DNA of 64,000 bases. Source: Salipiger mangrovisoli (GTDB lineage Bacteria; Pseudomonadota; Alphaproteobacteria; Rhodobacterales; Rhodobacteraceae). Under the pieces are notes generated by a model, which saw only the letters and a list, made by a program, of their open reading frames with translations, did no database searches and was not told the origin of the DNA. This document shows, one piece after another, positions 50,901 through 53,827 of the stretch. How positions within the stretch are numbered: the first letter of the stretch is position 1; the number at the start of each line of letters is the position of its first letter. Both the position numbers and the translations under genes were made by a program. The stretch covers positions 219,873 through 283,872 of the forward strand of contig NZ_JADFFK010000005.1 of assembly GCF_015223355.1 (NCBI RefSeq), in the 5' to 3' direction.

Positions 50901-53757
50901 CAAGCGCATCGCCGTCCGCCGTCAGCGTGCTCGCGGCGGTATGAGTGGCGGTGGCCGCCACGTCGCCGCCGGTCTCGAGCGTGCCGGTCGTGCCGAAATC
51001 GGTCGCGGTGCCGTTGTCCACGACCACCAGCGCCAGCGCGCCGCCGATCACCGTGCCGTCCCCCGCCGCGCCGCCCTCGGCGGTGGTGGTGTCGGCATGG
51101 CTGCCCGCCGCCGTCAGGGCGAGCGCGCCGATCCCGGAGCTGCCGCCGCCGTAGCCGCCCTCGGCCAGCGCGTTGCCCTGCAAGGCGGCGGTGGTGGTCT
51201 GGCTTCCGACGAAGATCGCGAAGGAGGCGCCGATGCCCAGCTCGGTTCCGCCCGCGGAGGTGTCAGGGTCCGGTGTCGCAGAGGTGGTGACCGCCGTGGT
51301 GCTGGTGGCGCTCAGGCTCAGGTCGGCACCGTTGAACTCGATCAGCGCGCCGCTCAGCACGAGCGCGCGCACGTCGGTCTCGACATACTGGAAGGCGAGC
51401 GCCCCCGCGACGCCGGTCTTTGCCGAGTCGCCGGTGCCCGAAACCGCGGTCATCGTGTAGCCGCCCGACGCGTCGAGCGTGGCCGAGGCGCTGACGCTGC
51501 CGGTGTTGTAGTTGGTTGTCCCGCCGAGCAGCGCGGCCACGTCCGCCTCGATCACGCCGATGCCCACGGCAACGCCCACGCCGGTGCTGCCGCTGCCGGT
51601 GTTTATGCCGCTGGCGGCGCCGGTGATCGTGTCGGTCTGCACCGCGGAGAGCGAGACGGAGCCCGCCCCTGCAGTGACAATGGCGCCGGAGCTGTCTACC
51701 GAGACGCGTGTTTCCGGCAGGTAGATCGAGACGACCACCGCACCCGCGAAATCTACGGAATTGCCGCCGCCGGTCGAGGCATTGTCGGTGCCCGAGGGAT
51801 CGCCGTCCTGGTTGGCGTCGGCCAGGCGCTTCTCGGACTGGTTGTTGCCGCCGTTGGACTCCGCGCCGCCCGCGGTAGAGGTCGCCGTGGTGCTGATCGT
51901 GCTGCTGGTGGTTGCGCCCAGCGTGATGCTGTCGGTGGCCAGGCTTCCGAGCGAGCTGCCGTCGGTCACGGTCACCCCGGTGGAGACCACCGCCACGGTG
52001 ACGGCGAGCGTCGCGCCCGCCTGCCCGCCCGAGCCATCGGCCGCATTCGCGGCATCGATCGTCTGCGCCGCGTTCATCGCAAGCGTGCCGCCCGCGTCAA
52101 CGGTGCTGCCGCCGTAGACGCCGACCTCCGACGAGGTGATGATGGTCGAGATCGCAATCGCCGCGTCCACATCCGCCTGTGTGTCGGAGCCATCCGCGGA
52201 ATCGTCCATGGCGATCGTCAGGTTGACGGCGGTGTCGATATCGACGTTGCCACTGGCCGAGACGGTTGCCGCCGAACCCGCGTCCTCCGGGTCGCCAATC
52301 GTCACCCGCGCGCTGTTCAGCGCGGCGACCACCGACCCCTCGAAGCTCGCGCTGCCGAAGTCATTGGTGTCGACCGTCAGGTTCGAGGTCGAAGAGGCGG
52401 TCATCACAAGGTTTCCGGCGGTCGCCGAAACCGAGCCCAGCACCTCTATGCGGGCGGTCGGGATGGCGAGGAACAGCCCGTCGGTCTTGTCCTCGAGCAG
52501 CGCGGGCAGCAGCCCGCTGTCGGTCGCCGCCGCGGTGAAGGTCACATTGGCTCCGTCAACGCTTGCGCCGGCATCGACCTCGATCTGCTCGGCGTTGATC
52601 GTGACATCGCCGGTGGTGTCGAACGCGCCGGTGAAGGTGACCCGGTCGAGCCCGTCGCCGCCATTGACGATGAAATTCGCCGCGCCGAGATCGAGCGTGC
52701 CAACTTCGAGCAGGTCGCCCTCGGCCACCGCCGCGATCAGGTTCAAGAGGGTAGGCAGGTCTTCGGTGAACTCATCGAGATTGGGGAAGAGCCCCTGGTC
52801 GCCGAGCATGTTGATGGTCAGACTCGTGGTCGGAATCGCGATGTCATGCATCTCGAAGGTCGGGACCATCGACGCGCTGGTGATGGTCAGCCCGTTGCCG
52901 CCCGCCTGGAGGATCGCATTGTCGCTGACCTCGTCGCCCAGCGACGGGACGGTGAAATTCACCACGACGTTGTCAGCGGCCATGGTGCTGGTCACCGGCT
53001 CGAGCCCGGCATAGTTCAGCGTCCGGCCGTCGCGGGTGACGGCGCCGGAATTGCCATCGACCGCGGTGAAGCTGACGGTCTCGAAGCTGCCGCCCTCGAA
53101 GGACAGCACGTCATAGCCGCCGTCGCCACCGTCCACGCCGCCGTCGAGCGCGCCATCCGCTTCGATGACGAAGGTGTCGTCGGTATTGTCCGCACCCGTC
53201 AGCGTTTCGACGCTGGCAAAGCGCAGCCCGTTCACCGCACCGGCGTTGTCCCCGTCCACGCGCCATTCCGTGTCCTGCGCCGCCCCGGCCAGGACGTCGC
53301 TGCCGCCCGCCCCGTCGAAGCGCAGCGACACGCCGGTGGGGAAGTTGCCCGCGACGCTCAGGGTCAGGCGGTCATTGCCCGCGGTGCCGATGATCTGGAT
53401 GTCGCTGACGTCGGCCAGCGCCTTTTCCTCGACGAGCGTGCCGGTCTCGTCATCGTAGATGCGGAACATCTGCGCGACATTGTCGAATTCCAGGGTCCAG
53501 GCGGCGCCGTCACCGTCCAGATCTGCCATCGGCATGATGTCGGCGGAAAGCAGGTAGCGCGGTTCCAGCGCCTCGACCTTGACGGCCGAGACCCGGACCG
53601 GCACGCGCCCTTCCTTGATCGCACGGAGCTGTTCGAAGAAACGGTGGCGCGTCTGGCCCGCGAACCATTTCGGCTCGGGCCGCTTGCGCGCGGAGATTGC
53701 AGGGGACACCGGGGTTGCGCCGGTCCAGATCGTCTTGAGTCCAAACGGGAAAGACAT
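23953..53757 (-). CDS. Giant LEPR-XLL / RTX surface or secreted protein with C-terminal metalloprotease motif (9,934 aa)
   Basis: One unbroken 29.8-kb frame; GGGAG lies eight bases before the ATG. There is no ordinary signal peptide. Residues 64-73 are LEPRYLLSAD, the LEPR-XLL motif found near the N-terminus of giant repetitive proteins. Residues about 250-4900 are alanine/glycine/threonine-rich beta-strand repeats of passenger-domain type, including four supermodules of about 380 residues (about 690-2300). Two EF-hand/dockerin-like loops lie near 6325-6400 (DWNDDGAIDLLDLD and DRNGDGGINYLDL). RTX nonapeptide clusters (GGxGxDxhx) lie from about 8130 to 9140. Two lectin-like beta segments lie near 9310-9455 and 9540-9675. 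A zinc-protease motif HEIGHLLGYEHD (9788-9799) is followed by Met9804 and a basic tail. It is last in an operon with export genes, so it is most likely their cargo, folded outside the cell by calcium. Adhesin, S-layer-like or matrix roles are all possible. Confidence 0.9.
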   Translation of the reverse strand: MSFPFGLKTIWTGATPVSPAISARKRPEPKWFAGQTRHRFFEQLRAIKEGRVPVRVSAVKVEALEPRYLLSADIMPMADLDGDGAAWTLEFDNVAQMFRIYDDETGTLVEEKALADVSDIQIIGTAGNDRLTLSVAGNFPTGVSLRFDGAGGSDVLAGAAQDTEWRVDGDNAGAVNGLRFASVETLTGADNTDDTFVIEADGALDGGVDGGDGGYDVLSFEGGSFETVSFTAVDGNSGAVTRDGRTLNYAGLEPVTSTMAADNVVVNFTVPSLGDEVSDNAILQAGGNGLTITSASMVPTFEMHDIAIPTTSLTINMLGDQGLFPNLDEFTEDLPTLLNLIAAVAEGDLLEVGTLDLGAANFIVNGGDGLDRVTFTGAFDTTGDVTINAEQIEVDAGASVDGANVTFTAAATDSGLLPALLEDKTDGLFLAIPTARIEVLGSVSATAGNLVMTASSTSNLTVDTNDFGSASFEGSVVAALNSARVTIGDPEDAGSAATVSASGNVDIDTAVNLTIAMDDSADGSDTQADVDAAIAISTIITSSEVGVYGGSTVDAGGTLAMNAAQTIDAANAADGSGGQAGATLAVTVAVVSTGVTVTDGSSLGSLATDSITLGATTSSTISTTATSTAGGAESNGGNNQSEKRLADANQDGDPSGTDNASTGGGNSVDFAGAVVVSIYLPETRVSVDSSGAIVTAGAGSVSLSAVQTDTITGAASGINTGSGSTGVGVAVGIGVIEADVAALLGGTTNYNTGSVSASATLDASGGYTMTAVSGTGDSAKTGVAGALAFQYVETDVRALVLSGALIEFNGADLSLSATSTTAVTTSATPDPDTSAGGTELGIGASFAIFVGSQTTTAALQGNALAEGGYGGGSSGIGALALTAAGSHADTTTAEGGAAGDGTVIGGALALVVVDNGTATDFGTTGTLETGGDVAATATHTAASTLTADGDALGGSTAIGAAIALGFVENRATSRVRRNVTSGGQADLAASTTTGTSITASASTKGTDSGSESASDAEGQKAETTALAETKSGDNTLSGKTDSTSEASTSGGGVGLAAALALGVIEGEADASVSAGTLTATGVTLASAADMDASTTADGAASDGSEGATQIGVAVAITVSTLSNTAGIAASGAVVLTGNGGFSAAATMAGGGTHAFGASATSGASGGDTGIAGSFALLVGDNDTRAGIDGSLSANGGATTLTAASTSTDTATATAAQTGSTATGVGASVAISVADHLTVAELGNAAILTGSADFTAAATGSHTASTSAEAGADAGTGTSIGGGLALDVHDRVTRARIGTGAALTLTGAAVLTATHAGSSHAKMKSDASGNTAVGASIALAFVDDTAEADLDRNLSAISLAMSVSGRGASKAEATASAKGTSKSQESGKGNTTADQQKAGAVSTASSKKGSPQSATPNGKNTSAEGTGGGAVGVAAAIALNVSSLSAEAVLTGVTVTAATALDSRADMDASAIADGSAAAAKNDSNTADADLVGVAVSINVADLSNRAELASGSVNGAFSAEALMATQGDATHVISAGSQSGATGGNLNVAGSFALNIFDNDTRAGIGGTVTAGGGDVALSAASDQETKAEATAATGGGKTGVGASIAIDVSVSATEAEINDGAAVSGAADITLSATSTAKNTISGSGGAESTVAGSTAVGGAIVVSFIDETALARIGSGGLLTAGGDISLNADNSGATTTYANGNAQGGTAIGASVAIGLVDDVAKAEIARSVSADSVTLVALGNGASDTKATASAKGVKSGGTANSQQSQGTQLANSKKAGTGAGNKQTSSNASQNGSNVSVAAAIAVNVAGSTALATISGGGVMATDGTVSLTTQNNMDALATGSGESATTANGTSVGVGVAINVATMTNAATLAVGTDVNAEGLILSSTMRDLPGGDGTHRFISRATSSAAGGDTGIAGSFALNVITADTTPLAGGTGSTIALGGGALDIEGESHSEHYVLASSKGLSKGNSSTGVGAAIALEVAFDTTDAGIRDATVMTGTATGVSVDVETSFLSGDDDADSDDATTEAIGGAAGSGTAVGGAVAITYVENLAQARIGTGTGNFTMIGGALSVTADHTGTLVSKADGEAAGNGTGVGASVAINIGLDDTEASVHRAMTTGSNKAASANIKAGALLTSITQSKASAKGADKTKTASSDQQTTDAGSFASDQSGGKATNTPSQTGAGMSTQAETSATTESGGTGMSQAASSSNAKGGTSIAATVAVNYLEGSADALVAEDADIAATGAVAVETTYQITAKALATATSTNISADTGVAAAVGLNITDFDASAKISAATVTGASVSVKAVHPAGGKNSYQVRALSGAVASGDGIAGSIAINFMNVGATAEIGDAASVTTSAGSVAVIAENKTEIQNIAGGAALSTSSGAGVGIAFAINIGQDLDTTARIGDGASVTANGGAVTVQATGSFTPINDNLSLTGGSGGVPIALTNFAAGVAASGGGAAAGGSASVNVIDINTTAEIDDDAVVEGDAGITVSATDTLDMFTGAGALGLSAGGVGVGIGINVDVVERDTLARVGTGVTLTSGGGDVSVTAMASDSMDSVAATFGGSTSSSAVAFSVDVAVVLTTTKANIESGAALLKSTVDAGGDVTVSASGSFDMLFIAGGGAASLSGAGVGIASSVLVHTDTVMADIGDHAEVTTHGDIGLSVKATSSEEILDLVVAAAVSGTSVGVGASVLVSVMSETTTARIGNSVHVNAWNASDAIDPGVFVEASATTEMLSVAGSVAVGLGSAGVGAGVNVHTLTKLTEASIGENAELGGDPTVSGDMVDGNIVVDAKSIDTFKTFAVSAAGGSSVGVGIGADVMVLGLTTIAAIGAGASAKTVGSVKVQAVDETEVDMIVVGVAVGGSGGVGAGVGVAVINKTVDSDIGAGAAVTGLGQSTVSARTGQYAIGSAASDTGVDTNAFDFQSSRPSAENFEVGLPDTSTDTDLAKETNPETGDDKADTDEIDSPDLTAARTATLGESNVRGVVVSASGKDDVESIAIGLAGGGSVAVGVGASVSKATSVITADIGAGAQINQTGTPTNGQGVYVISANDFSHTGVGAGGAGAGSVAAAPGVDVSVISQTVSSTIGAGASVTAEEDVLVTAYANENFFIVGLGVAASGVVGVGGGVAVVAVTNMTSATIGTGAIVVAGGDVAVIAEDYTDYTIITGGVGVGVSGAGVGASVGVVVLSKDTTATIANGASVDASATGDQVGGILQGSLSGDGDFDTGLAGGVIVQARSGEDLLNLAFAGGFGFVGIGGAIAITVVDSNTHATIGNDAQINKGAGDFFNGGTAEGDQGVWVTASNEFSIVHAALGAGGGVVGVGASVSFGGIRNNVSAKIGLGADLSARGPVEVTALADRVIKGYVMALGAGFGGVAGAVNVFAIGSDFETAYQDEEGNPGNAGTVERDNNGDDTPDSEESLADDGTANADGATGSVDQKFDELDGASGAADPNSADGRAAAGVLSAKLNQSSFDLGSALGYTPIGEDGVAAIVEGSTTIETGGSVSVTADERIAIDIITGSAAGGVIGVGAGVTVLTVNSSVRAKLGGAVDAAGAVTVSANGKRQADIISVGVAGGVFAVGATVTVVNDNGMQLAEISDGASVDDASSITVSASNDQDYEAQTFSVQAGLVGAGVNFTRMNLDDGTGDYETVARIGHDADIGKDGQVGAVSVTATSKVRASVDTYAVAVAGVAIGINFNFVDANPQVLAEIGDDVEIESSGLVTVEAIGDMDVKSRLYGVTVGLAGIGSAYSQATLSPVLTAEIGSGLLANTQGLSVIARHNDQNSGQGALSLSVAAAGGVVGGAGATPIATANGETHALIGVGGAINAGAAAITVRSDLRNRAEAEALAVAVGALGLGASVGIATASGASEAISNGTVTGGASMLVEATADNLADVYAEASGGGLISANGHVGTATVEPDITARIAGSTTVSGAVTVDAISLGRAVAQTESKAFGLAGFGAGVATATLSPDLEASITSGTITADTVTVRSSHNFLETPNTTYYRAYAKTEAATGAGFSAQVNIANATANASNDAYVNGGVNMNTNGQVDIIARSVNIARGFSDGLNVGIIGAIGVTQALATANGGTVAEIRNQGSNDGIADYSVGSLTVKATGQNTASSRVNAAGGGVLSVSDNTATSSANGNVRAEIGQNLAIQSTGDVNVEAYANPEVDADAKGASGGGISVRASLAYATMTPTITARIDTGTTIDAGGNVTVDATAEPQSGNTPTYLIQSLDIGSDTLLVQSHGVSTGDIVQISGSDRDYNAISVGEGNSTVALGNQFAGSEVDSRRDEITFAQNHNFVNGDKVVLYKIEDTTADVASGTTFYVHVIDPQTIKLVDSAAKAVDGWFEANAGEFQPGDVSGQWITLSKPYAVDTLLTYRAPGGQGFSSSSVDVDGTNDFNNTDNDRIYFVDEVGEEDFAFRNHGFSNGNLVVYTVEPASVGASAIALGGLSANATYRITNANGTSVQLRAQLSESVTYTRSGSTDRIVLQSGSWYAAGFRVGQMITISGSAGNNGTYAIDGLSGGTLTLDGTNPLGSITNVPATDTFLSNVVELTPDKDTDGTGPDTANTSLHTLTHLGDLPIGGLVDGETYYVIESNGNQVRLSETLGGAAINLTSPGSNHLEHHLGTFGVNLTEQAETEVYQLRIDLTDSNGGSFLEHTLLGPDGVSLATIAPQAGDGTSSAVVKGSGGSVLGDISLQEALLTAAFDIDVDVQASLIAAGGTVSIAASGDVEGSTNGRNGNGGLIAYGRADAKINQDGQVTRSDVTIGTGTQIVAAEDILISADAGGHFVADSKTTTGGAIGLATARAIIKADYAANVTINGSAVMLAGDLVDVRVGGAMTGRAKAYASGIGIGGDGNAQSRFDMLNSDLGISVGSAALIEGNEVSLDAHGTGTDVTSESDGRGGGFYAEGTSDAYARLTLDTDVTVDGNASVTGWEGIDVLSQVTGNDLRTDAYARSTGVFGYVRADSHTEQRLHARITGTAAALFTAGPRDETGTGDLAAYDYDEADYDEQRLAFLVVAGVSDNDISQESKVSRRSLAAGNADDNLVVEVSDAITFSSDVLILSGRSPELVTKKLVVVNGPDGAYIDTAVNVTINDGPGRTEATSGTIQRDKIYVNDIVNPGPGDVAFESGSIAGSGGTWTFRDTLQRVEILNLSDYDIQINDIDVLADRQPIVTLNPLYSDGEMTLTFDIENDVAPTYIEIASTGTGDVLLNGIIENPIGVTTIVALGGSVLGTQARGAGVVRTETLNIDAAEDAGSAADRVVIDIVESDDAPQSFQFRTGQVNGLGDTVFLGLGNRFFEGQMVRYDVVSGSAIGGLADGGFYYLSFGADAYNPDTGMIAVQLYGNADLTGSAINLSIDPSKLTDLHRFTGVESFTVDAGNDVHLDVRALIRTDLDAQNSAAGTYIVNVDRIAAGDDMDVWLRPSYLQSGTGASGGVIVKHRNGFVDPETYVYYTKFDKTLSAPQGSPQGLSRGAYGTGTTLTPTTYDFRGLDLSGDRTIAGLQAGFAATGADGEGNIRVEAVDSAPLVVADTINVLALIELDRTGVAVGDGDTSIITDGYIAATEITGDFRIGTIISTGNDVLLYSPQRFIDADGDLNSATADISGNNVTLVAAASFVNPDHADVAGQIVNPTVLDSGLSGGIGRTDNFIEIDVSSAGNGFGVLRAFDASGSIARTQGIFLDEVAGNLRVHIVTTVHDVSLRTTAGSIFDANASDPTLANVIGRTIDLDANGTNASIGTLLNPFEIDSRNASGHLNTNPAQRSQLGQVNDLAADSDDVGLEATRHIYLTEVRGELRLVLAHAYQGDILLTVREGGSIGIDGDDLQLVKGGSARFAETDALVGPGFHDDAPRILAHGLILAEQGAVTLHVGDDMATHANSAVVAAKAIDIHGDSLGIHGASVAADPGYGTEVVLRGQIIAGAVMVTLGNRGTGLPAGTPRTAPIGTFRPDDDDADVTDADRITSIYGNADMDLFQFGDTGGAGGTTAWGSAGYIFLGSKTRVHGSSLAATPVYAAPELRNDGEDHFVVYYLQDAAAQTSPALATVGYVTDPYNSAEPGNASDGLVYTLSVLAEHTLTLDGQSDSDTYEVFTLGSQGDARNYIINVLDTGAEDDGVDELAIYGFDSSANGTSDPVDDIFLLRAAAFLPHESASRPGYVALLHGTLDPYQDTLPGNEDSAEVQRISYDDGLNGRLTVEGRGGNDAFFSDDVTVTATLDGGAGNDSFQIGQIFGANRNVADGNLLAQDVFPDLRPTTRGWLSRGSSAPLLVQGGTGNDTFRVYSNQSELRLEGDDNNDLFIVRAFAIAATSDHDWNDDGAIDLLDLDAGVALLTLGFEQGSAAFEAAIAGRSDAAFLKAALKNGAPSYVFDRNGDGGINYLDLYLTVGDTTDDEILLDADGVAQPQIGLGFSVAQAPDIRAGGGQDEVRYNINAPVSVDGGTGFDKLVILGTEFADDIAITDKGIFGAGLNVRYSTVEVVEVDGLEGDDKFYVQSTAFGVAYRVIGGLGSDIIEVAGDVQEDIVTRELEGVSGAADHLVRSDDILYDGLVIDGLDYNVVKDGEGLVIIDEGTDGFTAIREGGPNAYDDYTVRLGRKLTAGEVVYVTVSAARSWQEEQDDSFANPFPLENGEADTMWITATDAGGSYGAGTVGQSRILASDYYLGGFPGAPETITYLEPGSIAVNDSFLRAVVIDGQTFYVPNRSVVLRFDASNWDTGFDVHLWAVDDQRAEGDRVVVVQHSVISRTSDDYDAVDVRNVEVQLRDNDTPGVLVTEVAYDSVTISGGVVTGYVEDQRSLIVEGGSVTGLGDKILVQLSREVAPGDSITVKVNFGDLAGSAGLADLSDKAFELRDGGTGRFDETYHTITFDSTNWDKPVVIDILQRDDDVREDPQTGVLSFGMNQQTIDQTMTVGSWSDQGTERVKLTLGSGGWIASGFGLEALTLSGIGGLSGATIVGFEDGGLTALLDVAATGVSLGSAAGAAATRVLGLGEEVTHNAAGDYLFPNLRSGTGLLDVEIFDDETAGSVVIETGKDTVLVPLTAKAGIFDFAGTTITGNFDWIAAGFGEGDTIMIEGRGGATQSRVILSIGGTDNGVLTYSGAALAAQADDYARVLVADTEKLDSYKLRLTLAPTETVEVAFLTDGLADVTGVGYDTDGDGVIDLALPVSYQTIGGERPVQLFSGTLDFDSDGTEMLVSRGTGAELGNFVSEGWAVGDLIRVFNSGGFDGDYEVSVVDTAEGQWLRLIPTAGNPFPASAVAAGVENVLLSKLIETEIWTGEAELVQAADGSFRLNRLEALTGEADPQNDANYGVQGWLSEGFVEGMRVRITNVANPAQFIDAKIAILRGFNATKDATMQFTFEKNDAFEAAGWLTSGPIVVEVNRIAMIASFTPDDPATKMVIEGNFYKFQTVELTADPYYDVPTTREGVKIFPVKAHLLSNIRGPLAVEGGPSGADRSLSPGVKLPGETDDFLIAIGAQPPESQQIDVLNIFNDGSKADTSGVLTDTTLSGFNMGPDIVFPFVGGPLFGEGNDDGGPVTLTYPGGISFGKVNFGSGGVSNDSQVSTIEVVNLLLGEGNDLIEVEGTLNPAPHVSAENAFGFTEGWTAADEDFIAEYAGKNVVKLDGFDWKAEGFVVGQDVYVVRNGVQTFIGRVIAIEDALAYSLADLDSLGNPLRNPNDNSILVLDTQNDLAPGDFAALTPAVPGVDVKLVAEDKEVFEVLDVVVANAATGLATITRSGGSWEEDGFLAGHLLQIGIGEDRLQYRIVEIDGGAITVEGTGLANGALTSQFWVQGAHGGLTTLHGGGNLYVNVDGSFHLDTANGETVVTRLDGRSFSDDTGFAVGQVVQLEGEAHTRVILEIRSLTKDDAASFGEDNPFQSWGRDSQIVLSDPLAGPAVSYDNVFTADTQGKFLIYQAEARQTVVEVLVTVAVEQFGGGLETVVTTDDGSAWGPAFTVGSVIFIEGYAGGFQIAAVDGAKLVLQDTALSALCGCDGPSLLRIVTIDVTTSGGQRVGGDHFIVTGGAGPDSPLVIYGDTSQDGMWYSGHSYDRLGLEMGEKPFDPFPKLSDQENEDDEWVFALANPFKWHGNDVIDASALFADFDGDGVSDTLAAQMISVGLSVYGGMGNDLIIGSQAGDHLAGGSGDDTIIGNRGTDHIYGDSGLNVNILTRALYVTTLDASPLPTADPALPRGDGSIDPVASPVRDPLGNRPTDPLILAGLLNVFGAGNDVIDGNGSGLADGTPDIIFGDHGRVEQFVVDPNLPDPNELFGVPVTGQLLQKIQTTRLDSVLAIVSQQPQTGGDDVLFGSELDDVLIGGAGNDMLDGGAGDDLIFGDNVNLYRMAGEDGIVADGDLYDDIKSLRFQTLAGALIYSRTDRPGEAGYGVFNASTGLWEITEGGSGELMVSLDETGNRIARDYRDPNGPGWWTEYEIDYAEYHSFEIEAGLAGVGSFGNDHIAGGAGNDMLFGQLGNDIIQGDGAIDAAIATRGDGTLSGQGAETPYGGLIVPTRYVSAGRVAASMFEPVGALKIVAATEGDHATDGNDYIEGGGGCDIVFGGLGQDDIVGGSSSFFGLITPDLRPDGNDMLFGGTGDRIDRNDERAADDGTAGFEDDQVVGAGRNARDADVIAGDNADIVRLVGINGIDLLDLAPIAHDDPDVFGALYGARYLQRNGLYLSFDYDVNIGEFLNPNSNVRDTGYNDEGGERIIVRGVSLLDYTPGGPDYASALYDLETPVSADKNAGLSAGSDLWRSTYGFWSLVDIGGADEVHGETGDDVVYLGGGNDIAYGDADNDDIIGGWGNDWISGGTGTDGVLGDDGRIFTSRNEGLSSDGAVSLKGNTRSFGNYGTEYSESLYGIWALLNGDPDSRTSQGNVLNEEIYTPGQVQRALINRAGELTKSVDLTPYDVVEGAVLVPVASANPADHDPLFADDVIFGGLGDDFLHGGSGDDAIGGQEALPESYVQLYGASAPQGPYTDLLGIARTDYTRPWNPGNLLMFYDGDPHWNEPTPVRARTGEFLLYDEYDPRRIILFKSDGTVWGEADDPNPNLMVDGEYVYKHYFLNARDNEGILLEGYTDFEPNGTPVASSLKSVHSDGDDRIFGDMGNDWLVGGTGRDHIYGGFGNDLINADDVMGGPGSSYDDGSYGSADNPGGDMGLNDTPETHYTWEDRVFGGAGLDILIGNTGGDRLIDHLGEFNSYIVPFAPFGIATVSRQVPPQLWDFLAAQAASDGVDMTRTTDQGDPNHDSRYSAVIQQQGDPYGEIGLVTQRDHGFWQDQSGPPTDPQAGNIPGGRRDILRTADFNDRSGDGFSVDRGKFTATGGVMTIESETTTSVASSVFLLDDYLPTYFEVQAQFKLIKPTGGWKANAYVVFDYRNDQDFKFAGIDVSNDKIVMGYYDEQGIHYVAQSTGPVHLKPNTTYETLVAVNGTNVTLAVNGVQYFTYTFTPRIDVYGDPIPLNRGMVGVAMDGSKGQVDNFRVQVLPPTWTLDETDDFAPPVMELPRVNQSSGWVETSGTLIGTVNGTAPAMQTVDLGVGLQANSVLEMEVDLTTSGIAGFVFDRYDALHYKFVALDPVGDRVIVGHATAEDGLVIDGSFAFDMSPDAVQHLQLTMQGAGLGITVNGTTVANFGFNAVLVDGGFGLTVLEGEAVFDNFRLATDDEAFETALKLAQDSQAAVTGDSYVTAGALDDADLQRVYEEAVADWIASGLLTDADLDKLGSVSLVVTELEGSTLARTLGENTILIDVTAAGAGWHVTGSADEGGTLIASGVDLLTVLRHEIGHLLGYEHDQLAIMAEELESQTRIAIDPSELDSAVVRDDDPSQADPIPVTPEPAAPGKGKRAALVFDGETGTLVAAAEAEQLFAARRQDAAGAVSLAAAATLAKPKRGPSAGPRPEALRIDRMAADAEPRRRGLLARLRGIRSA
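24361..24396 (-). other. Metzincin-type zinc-binding site inside the giant protein
   Basis: These codons encode HEIGHLLGYEHD, matching HExxHxxGxxHD of matrixin/metzincin proteases: His9788, Glu9789, His9792, Gly9795, His9798 and Asp9799. Met9804 in AIMAEEL could be the Met-turn, though closer to the third His than in classic matrixins. The context (NTILIDVTAAGAGWHV before, LLTVLRHE next to the site) matches a C-terminal module seen in other giant repetitive proteins. The fold and activity are inferred. Confidence 0.75.
26335..29360 (-). repeat. RTX (calcium-binding nonapeptide) repeat clusters in the giant gene
   Basis: At least seven clusters of GGxGxDxhx-type repeats lie in this stretch, around residues 8130-8170, 8309-8346, 8462-8496, 8549-8576, 8776-8829, 8939-8966 and 9106-9141. 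Examples are GGSGDDTIIGNRGTDHIYG and GGAGNDMLDGGAGDDLIFG. Between clusters are non-repeated spacers of 60-200 residues. RTX repeats bind calcium and fold after export, typical of proteins secreted unfolded. Confidence 0.9.
47105..50755 (-). repeat. Four long supermodules with Ser/Thr/Lys/Gln-rich inserts in the giant gene
   Basis: Four hydrophilic, low-complexity inserts begin near residues 1001, 1374, 1754 and 2147, so they recur every 373-393 residues. The inserts at 1374, 1754 and 2147 follow an ASAKG-type motif and the first follows the variant ASTKG; each is followed by an AAALALGV/AAAIALNV-type strand. The beta-strand units between inserts are alignable by eye (e.g. ADMDAS in two copies, and a FALxVxDNDTRAGI segment in two). 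The repeats have diverged, so this is an old internal duplication and not recent slippage. Confidence 0.7.
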
Positions 53758-53771
53758 GTTCTAAACTCCCT

Positions 53772-53787
53772 GAAACGTTTACGTTTC
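53772..53787. promoter_or_regulatory. Inverted repeat just upstream of the giant gene
   Basis: GAAACGTTTACGTTTC is a 6-bp inverted repeat (GAAACG / CGTTTC) with a TTTA centre, placed 14 bases before the giant ATG, next to the GGGAG ribosome site. It lies in the 70-base gap after the HlyD adaptor gene. It could be an operator, or an mRNA hairpin near the ribosome site that limits translation. The sequence alone does not decide. Confidence 0.5.
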
Positions 53788-53827
53788 TCAATTATCAGCC
53801 AGATGTGGCCAGCATGTTCGGGTCTTC

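Noticed and set aside
23953..53757. Possibility that the giant frame is an assembly artefact of collapsed or expanded repeats
   Set aside because: The frame is continuous over 29.8 kb, repeats are diverged rather than identical, and N- and C-terminal modules are complete. Long-read confirmation would still be useful.
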